In this document: piece after piece, positions 21,532 through 26,047 of the stretch
Numbering within the stretch: the first letter of the stretch is position 1
Layout: every line of letters begins with the position of its first letter
NCBI GenBank assembly: GCA_900545405.1
Contig: UQYT01000035.1
Span: 1 to 26,047, forward strand
DNA: 26,047 bases
Reading direction: 5' to 3'
Source: an uncultured Eubacteriales bacterium
GTDB taxonomy: Bacteria > Bacillota > Clostridia > Oscillospirales > Oscillospiraceae
Notes under the pieces: model-generated
What the model was told of the DNA's origin: nothing
Seen by the model: only the letters and a program-made list of their open reading frames with translations
The model's database searches: none
Made by a program: the position numbers and the translations under genes

Positions 21532-22248
21532 TTGAGAACTGTAATAGATCTCGTCCTTCTCGCCATAATAATAATCAGCATCTGGTCGGGCTACAAGAAG
21601 GGCTTCATCATGGGCATCGCCGGGCTGGTGGCGATAATCGTGTCGCTCTATGGAGCGTCGCTGGTGTCCTCGGCCTTCTCTTACGAGGTCGTGCCCGCGC
21701 TGCGCCCCTTCGCCAGCGGCTATGTCGAGAGCCAGATGCAGGAGAACGTCCTGGAGGACATGGGCATCGCGAATACGGAGCTCTCCTACGAGGACATCCT
21801 CGCCGACGACCCGGAACTCAGGCACGAGTTCTGCGCCACCTGCTTCAAGACCTTCGGCATCTATGACGACGCCGCCGAGCAGATGGCCACCGAGGCCGAG
21901 ACCTATGCCGACGAACAGGGCAGCACCATAGAGGACGCCATAGTCGAGACCCTCTGCGCGCGTATCGCCTATATCGCGGGCGTCGTGCTGCTGTTCCTCA
22001 TCTTCCTCATCACGCTGATGACCATCGCCAACATACCCAACCTCTCCTACCGCATCCCCAACGCCGACCTCCTCAACGACGCCGGCGGCGCGGTCATGGG
22101 CCTCGTCAACGGCATGACCTACTGCGTCCTGCTCTGCTGGGCCCTGCGCTTCCTCGGGCTCTTCATCGGGCTCGACACCCTAGGCGGCACCCTGCTCGGC
22201 CGGCTCTTCCTCAAGCTCGACCTCGTCACAGCCGGGCTCGGCATCTGA
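21532..22248 (+). CDS. CvpA-family membrane protein
   Basis: This 238-residue protein belongs to the CvpA/colicin V production-like membrane family, whose Gram-positive members have poorly defined roles. Hydrophobic helices are near 5-18, 26-46, 143-168 and 185-212. The N-terminal IDLVLLAIIIISIWSGYKKGFI block and the NADLLNDAGGAVMGLVNG motif (177-194) are the family hallmarks. A 90-residue acidic stretch (52-140), longer than in many homologues, separates the two helix pairs. Translation starts at TTG 21532 after a near-perfect AAAGGAGG (8 nt spacing). No terminator is visible between it and the clpE promoter. Confidence 0.87.
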   Translation: MRTVIDLVLLAIIIISIWSGYKKGFIMGIAGLVAIIVSLYGASLVSSAFSYEVVPALRPFASGYVESQMQENVLEDMGIANTELSYEDILADDPELRHEFCATCFKTFGIYDDAAEQMATEAETYADEQGSTIEDAIVETLCARIAYIAGVVLLFLIFLITLMTIANIPNLSYRIPNADLLNDAGGAVMGLVNGMTYCVLLCWALRFLGLFIGLDTLGGTLLGRLFLKLDLVTAGLGI

Positions 22249-22291
22249 GATACAAATATATGAACAAAATGTCAATTCCGAGCGTCCGGTG

Positions 22292-22345
22292 TTGACAAGC
22301 GCCTGACTTGGTGATAAATTAGCACTCGAAGAAATAGAGTGCTAA
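22292..22345 (+). promoter_or_regulatory. clpE promoter with perfect CIRCE (HrcA) operator
   Basis: TTGACA (22292-22297) and TAAATT (22315-22320) are spaced by 17 bp. Overlapping the last bases of the -10 and the transcription start is TTAGCACTC-N9-GAGTGCTAA (22319-22327 and 22337-22345), an exact match to the CIRCE inverted repeat bound by HrcA. The operon should be repressed at normal temperature and released on heat or unfolded-protein stress. Confidence 0.95.
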
Positions 22346-22382
22346 TTTATTTTCCCAGACTTTTTTACAGGAGACCTGATCT

Positions 22383-24719
22383 ATGCAACCGACGCTTTGC
22401 TCACGCTGCAAGAAAAATGTAGCCGTGATATTCATAACGAGACTCGAGGGGGGCCAGACCAAGAACGAGGGCCTCTGCCTCAAGTGCGCCCGCGAGCTGC
22501 ACATAAAGCCCGTGGACGACGTGATAAACAAGATGGGCCTGTCCGACGACGAGCTGGACGGCCTGACCAACGAGATGATGGAGGCCCTCGGCAATGCCGA
22601 CGGGCTGATGGACATTGAAAACAGCGACGCCGACACTGACGACGAGGGCAAGACCGCGACCTTCCCCTTCCTGAACCGCCTCTTCGGCGGCATGGGCGGC
22701 CAGAGGCCGGAGGCGAGCGCCCCCGGCGGCGAGCTCACGCCCGCCCAGAGCGGCCCCGAGCAGGGGAGCGCCCAGTCCCAGACCGGCCCCCAGCAGGCGC
22801 CGCCGCGGCCCAAGAAGAAGTTTCTGGATAACTACTGCATCGACCTCACCCAGCGCGCCCGCGAGGGCAAGCTGGACGCCATGATAGGCCGCGCCGAGGA
22901 GCTCGAGCGCGTCATCCAGATACTCAACCGCCGCCAGAAGAACAACCCCTGCCTCATCGGCGAGCCCGGCGTCGGCAAGACCGCCATCGCCGAGGGCCTT
23001 GCCCAGCGCATAGCCGACGGCAGCGTGCCCTACAAGCTCAAGGATAAGGAGGTCTACCTCCTCGACCTCACGGCCCTCGTCGCGGGCACGCAGTTCCGCG
23101 GCCAGTTCGAGAGCCGCATGAAGGGGCTCATCGAGGAGATACGCAAGACCGGCAACATCATCCTCGTCATCGACGAGGTGCACAACATCGTCGGCGCGGG
23201 CGACGCCGAGGGCAGCATGAACGCCGCCAACATCCTCAAGCCCGCCCTCTCCAGGGGCGAGATACAGGTCATCGGCGCCACCACCTTCACCGAGTACCGC
23301 AAGCACATCGAAAAGGACGCCGCGCTCGAGCGCCGCTTCCAGCCCGTCACCGTGGCGGAGCCCTCCATCGACGACAGCGTGAAGATACTCGAGGGCATCG
23401 CGCACTATTACGAGGAGTGCCACAAGGTCCGCATCCCCAAGGAGATGTGCCGCGAGGCCGTCGTGCTCAGCGAGAGGTACATCACCGACCGCTACCTGCC
23501 CGACAAGGCCATAGACCTCATAGACGAGGCCTGCTCCGACGTGAACCTCAAGGATAAGACCCTCGCGCGCATAGACGCCGCGCAGAAGGAGATAGACGAC
23601 CTCAACAAGGAGCGCGAGCTCCTGCTGGCGGACACGGAAAACGAGCACTACGAGCGCCTCGCCGTCATCCGCACCACCATCATGCAGCTCACCGACGAGC
23701 TCAATGCCCTCAAGGCTCAGACCCCGACCCTGACGCGCGAGAACCTCGCCCGCGTCATCGAGCTCTGGACCAAGATACCCGCGAGCACGATAACCGAGGA
23801 CGAGTTCGAGCGCCTCAGCAAGCTGGGCGACCGCCTGCGTGAGCACATCGTCGGCCAGGACGAGGCCATTGACGCCGTCTGCGCCGCCATCAAGCGCAAC
23901 CGCGTGGGGCTGCAGGCCAAGCGCAAGCCCGTGAGCTTCATCTTCGTCGGCGGCACCGGCGTGGGCAAGACCGAGCTCGTGAAGCGCCTCGCGGCCGACC
24001 TCTTCAACTCGCCAGAGAGCCTCATCCGCCTCGACATGAGCGAGTTCATGGAGAAGTTCTCCGTCTCGCGCATCATCGGCTCGCCCCCCGGCTACGTCGG
24101 CTACGACGAGGCCGGCCAGCTCACCGAGAAGATACGCCGCAAGCCCTATTCCGTCGTGCTCTTCGACGAGATAGAGAAGGCGCACCCGGACGTCATGAAC
24201 ATCCTGCTCCAGATACTCGACGACGGCCACATCACCGACGCCCAGGGCAGGAACATCAACTTTGAGAACACGGTCATCATCATGACCACGAACGCGGGCA
24301 GCAACACCAAGAACGGCTCCCTCGGCTTCGTCGGCACCGCCGCGGACAAGGACCGCGAGCGCGCGATGAAGGCCCTCGGCGACTTCCTGCGGCCCGAGTT
24401 CATAAACCGCGTGGACGAGATCATCTGCTTCAACAAGCTCACCGAGGACAACTTCCGCGACATCGCCGGCCTCATGCTCGGCGAGGTGCGCGACCTCATG
24501 CGTGAAAAGGGCATGGAGCTCACCTGGGACGAGAGCGTCATAGACTACCTCGTCAAGAAGAGCTACAGCCTGACCTACGGCGCGCGGAACCTGAGAAGGA
24601 CGATACAGAAGGATATAGAGGACGCCATGGCCTCCGTCATCGTCGACGGCAGGCGCGGCAACGTGAAGGCGATACACCTCACGTCCGACGGCGAAAAAGT
24701 GAATGTGGAGGCTGAATGA
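22383..24719 (+). CDS. ClpE-type AAA+ unfoldase, Clp protease ATP-binding subunit
   Basis: This 778-residue Hsp100 ATPase feeds unfolded proteins to ClpP. The N-terminus is a zinc finger (Cys6-x2-Cys9 and Cys32-x2-Cys35), followed by a low-complexity Gly/Pro/Gln linker (about 100-145) in place of the double Clp-N repeat; this is the ClpE type. AAA1 has Walker A GEPGVGKT (193-200) and Walker B VIDEVH (262-267). A short coiled-coil middle domain (about 393-447) follows. AAA2 has Walker A GGTGVGKT (523-530) and Walker B LFDEIEKA (593-600). The LGF tripeptide at 647-649 sits where the ClpP-binding loop is expected. A perfect CIRCE element controls it, and AGGAGA lies 8 nt before the ATG. I do not assign clpE firmly because ClpC-like proteins overlap the family. 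Confidence 0.93.
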   Translation: MQPTLCSRCKKNVAVIFITRLEGGQTKNEGLCLKCARELHIKPVDDVINKMGLSDDELDGLTNEMMEALGNADGLMDIENSDADTDDEGKTATFPFLNRLFGGMGGQRPEASAPGGELTPAQSGPEQGSAQSQTGPQQAPPRPKKKFLDNYCIDLTQRAREGKLDAMIGRAEELERVIQILNRRQKNNPCLIGEPGVGKTAIAEGLAQRIADGSVPYKLKDKEVYLLDLTALVAGTQFRGQFESRMKGLIEEIRKTGNIILVIDEVHNIVGAGDAEGSMNAANILKPALSRGEIQVIGATTFTEYRKHIEKDAALERRFQPVTVAEPSIDDSVKILEGIAHYYEECHKVRIPKEMCREAVVLSERYITDRYLPDKAIDLIDEACSDVNLKDKTLARIDAAQKEIDDLNKERELLLADTENEHYERLAVIRTTIMQLTDELNALKAQTPTLTRENLARVIELWTKIPASTITEDEFERLSKLGDRLREHIVGQDEAIDAVCAAIKRNRVGLQAKRKPVSFIFVGGTGVGKTELVKRLAADLFNSPESLIRLDMSEFMEKFSVSRIIGSPPGYVGYDEAGQLTEKIRRKPYSVVLFDEIEKAHPDVMNILLQILDDGHITDAQGRNINFENTVIIMTTNAGSNTKNGSLGFVGTAADKDRERAMKALGDFLRPEFINRVDEIICFNKLTEDNFRDIAGLMLGEVRDLMREKGMELTWDESVIDYLVKKSYSLTYGARNLRRTIQKDIEDAMASVIVDGRRGNVKAIHLTSDGEKVNVEAE

Positions 24720-24722
24720 GGC

Positions 24723-25751
24723 ATGATAAGGTTTGAGAGCGACTATCTGGAGGGCGCGCTGCCCGAGGTAATGGACGCCCTGGTCCGCACCAATCTGGAG
24801 CAGACCCCGGGCTACGGAGAGGACGCGCACTGCGCGCACGCGGCGGAGCTGATACGCGAAAAGTGCAAGGCCCCCGACGCGGCGGTACACTTTCTCGTGG
24901 GCGGCACGCAGGCGAACATGACCGTGATAGCCGCGGCGCTCAGACCGCATCAGGCCGCCGTGGCGGCGGAGACGGGGCACATAGCCGTGCACGAGACCGG
25001 CTCCGTCGAGGCCACGGGCCACAAGGTAATCACCCTGCCCAGCGCGGACGGCAAGATCCGCGCCGGGCAGGTCAAGGCCCTGGTCGAGGCCCACTGGGCC
25101 GACTCCACGCACGAGCACCAGCCCCAGCCCGCGCTGGTGTACATCTCCCAGCCGACCGAAAACGGCACGGTGTACTCCCTCGCGGAGCTCGAGGCCATCA
25201 GCGCCGTGTGCCGGGAGAAGGGCCTGCTGCTGTTCGTGGACGGCGCGCGTCTCGGCGCGGCGCTGGCCTGCTCGGACGTAAGCCTCACGGACCTCGCGCG
25301 GCTGACCGACGTGTTCTACATAGGCGGGACCAAGCTCGGCGCGCTCTTCGGCGAGGCCGTGGTGATAATGAACGAGGCGCTCAAGCGCGACTTCCGCTAC
25401 ATCATCAAGCAGCGCGGCGGCATGTTTGCGAAGGGCCGGCTGCTGGGCGTGATGTTTGAGACGCTGATGTCGGACGGGCTCTACGAGCGCACCGGCGCGC
25501 GCGAGGTCGCCCTGGCTCAGAAGCTGCGCGCGGCCTTCGAGGCCAAGGGCTGGCCGCTGATGTACGACTCGCCGACGAATCAGCAGTTCCCGATAGTGCC
25601 CGACGCGGTGCTCGACAAGCTCGCGGAGCGCTATACCTTCTCCGACTGGGCCCGCACGGACGAGAGCCACCGCGCCGTCCGGTTCTGCACCAGCTGGGCC
25701 ACCACCGAGCGCGACGTCGACGCACTCATCGCTGATATCGCCCGCGCCTGA
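24723..25751 (+). CDS. PLP-dependent threonine-aldolase-family enzyme
   Basis: This 342-residue fold-type I PLP enzyme resembles low-specificity L-threonine aldolase (LtaE), which cleaves threonine or allo-threonine to glycine and acetaldehyde; beta-eliminating lyases are the alternative. Visible cofactor residues are His90 (IAVHETGS, ring stacking), Asp173-Gly-Ala-Arg176 (FVDGARLG) and Lys204 (GGTKLGALFG), which forms the Schiff base. The start lies 3 nt after the clpE stop. GGAGG (24707-24711) inside clpE is 11 nt from the ATG, so translation is coupled and the gene shares the heat-shock promoter. The hairpin repeat and terminator follow. Confidence 0.88.
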   Translation: MIRFESDYLEGALPEVMDALVRTNLEQTPGYGEDAHCAHAAELIREKCKAPDAAVHFLVGGTQANMTVIAAALRPHQAAVAAETGHIAVHETGSVEATGHKVITLPSADGKIRAGQVKALVEAHWADSTHEHQPQPALVYISQPTENGTVYSLAELEAISAVCREKGLLLFVDGARLGAALACSDVSLTDLARLTDVFYIGGTKLGALFGEAVVIMNEALKRDFRYIIKQRGGMFAKGRLLGVMFETLMSDGLYERTGAREVALAQKLRAAFEAKGWPLMYDSPTNQQFPIVPDAVLDKLAERYTFSDWARTDESHRAVRFCTSWATTERDVDALIADIARA

Positions 25752-25769
25752 CGCTGCGCGCAGCGCGAA

Positions 25770-25844
25770 TGAAAGTTTCGTCCACCTTTTCAAAGGTGGC
25801 AGGGTCCAGGGACAGCGTCCCTGGCCGCGCTCCGCAGAGCGCGG
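25770..25844 (+). repeat. Multi-hairpin intergenic repeat, copy 2
   Basis: This is the same unit as at 1-77 but in the other orientation, and it again points away from the gene it follows. Stems are CCACCTTT/AAAGGTGG (25782-25789 with 25792-25799), CCAGGGAC/GTCCCTGG (25806-25813 with 25817-25824) and CCGCGCTC/GAGCGCGG (25825-25832 with 25837-25844). The first and third are identical to copy 1. The second differs by paired changes that keep the stem. A GC palindrome (25752-25765) sits between it and the aldolase stop. Confidence 0.88.
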
Positions 25845-25846
25845 AA

Positions 25847-25922
25847 CCCCCCTTGTGCTTATTGAAGCGCAGGAGGGGGTCCAAGGGGGAACCCTCGCCG
25901 GGGGTTCCCCCTTTTATTTTTT
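25847..25922 (+). terminator. Compound hairpin and Rho-independent terminator
   Basis: A first long hairpin (25847-25860 with 25865-25879, one bulged A and two G-U pairs) is followed by a perfect 10-bp terminator stem (25885-25894 with 25902-25911) and the tract TTTTATTTTTT (25912-25922). CCCCCTTG (25848-25855) can pair instead with CAAGGGGG (25882-25889), which would open the terminator stem. It ends the clpE-aldolase operon. Confidence 0.9.
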
Positions 25923-26047
25923 CGCTTTGTACGTGTGCGCCGATACGCTGGGTGGTTTTCGTTGGCTTGCCCTGCCTTTCGACCCCATTTCTTTGGTGCT
26001 TGCCCAAAGAAACGGTGTCGAGCCGCCAAAGAAAAGCGCTTTTTTTA
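25923..26047. other. Non-coding tail with short inverted and direct repeats
   Basis: No gene is supported here. The stretch holds TTTCTTTGG (25988-25996) inverted against CCAAAGAAA (26004-26012), a second CCAAAGAAA at 26026-26034, and the palindrome AAAAGCGCTTTT (26032-26043) at the very edge. It looks like the start of another structured intergenic element, cut off by the window end. Confidence 0.5.

Noticed and set aside
22401..25793. A minus-strand open frame of 1,130 codons
   Set aside because: It runs antisense through the clpE-like gene and the aldolase gene, both with intact family motifs. Its product is Val/Leu/Gly/Asp-rich with no recognisable domain. GC-rich codon choice on the sense strand removes antisense stops.
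25726..26007. A minus-strand open frame of 93 codons across the right-end repeat and terminator
   Set aside because: It consists of hairpin repeat and terminator sequence, has no ribosome-binding site and no recognisable domain.
1..26047. Composite transposon or genomic island bounded by the inverted end repeats
   Set aside because: The interior is housekeeping genes with uniform composition, no transposase or integrase is present, and the repeats behave as gene 3'-end elements. Their symmetric position probably reflects where the window was cut or chance.

Overview
The window is a GC-rich stretch of bacterial chromosome with dense coding, short operons and strong AGGAGG-type ribosome-binding sites. 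Gram-positive, Clostridia-like traits are consistent throughout: lipoprotein SBPs, a perfect CIRCE element in front of a ClpE-type ATPase with an N-terminal zinc finger, a YtrA-type GntR regulator with its ABC pair, and the ecfA1-ecfA2-ecfT-truA order. Together with the multi-hairpin intergenic repeats at both ends, these point to a high-GC member of the Oscillospiraceae or a relative (inference; no rRNA or tRNA is present to settle it). I see no CRISPR array, transposase, phage gene or tRNA.

Layout. Positions 1-4576: a PAP2 phosphatase and an MntP-like Mn efflux protein (minus) face tadA (plus) across only 24 bp. A purine-type phosphoribosyltransferase (minus) then diverges from a sodium:neurotransmitter-type symporter (plus) across a 396-bp region with two promoters and a two-hairpin leader. 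Positions 4577-9618: an HtrA-like protease, then a ytr-like operon (GntR repressor, ABC ATPase, ABC-2 permease with a large C-terminal domain), all minus. Positions 9630-12520: the tRNA U34 modification pair mnmG-mnmA (minus), whose promoter leaves almost no 5' leader.

Positions 12530-16170: a complete polar amino acid ABC importer (SBP, permease, ATPase; plus). It is followed by a separately controlled second lipoprotein SBP in which the normally C-terminal segment of the SBP fold sits at the N-terminus. This apparent natural circular permutant is the most unusual protein here. Positions 16196-22248: a likely operon of an RNA-type methyltransferase, the ECF energizing module (ecfA1, ecfA2, ecfT), truA, a DUF5711-like membrane-anchored beta-propeller-like protein and a CvpA-family protein. 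Several of its genes overlap by 1-7 nt.

Positions 22292-25922: a CIRCE/HrcA-controlled ClpE-like unfoldase, tightly followed by a threonine-aldolase-like PLP enzyme, then a cascade of hairpins ending in a strong terminator. The three-hairpin core of that cascade recurs, inverted, at positions 1-77 behind the PAP2 gene, and one stem shows compensatory changes between the two copies. Most of the genes are housekeeping. The points of interest are the permuted SBP and its leader, the covarying repeat, the heat-shock coupling of a PLP enzyme, the near-leaderless mnmG, and several promoters embedded in neighbouring genes.
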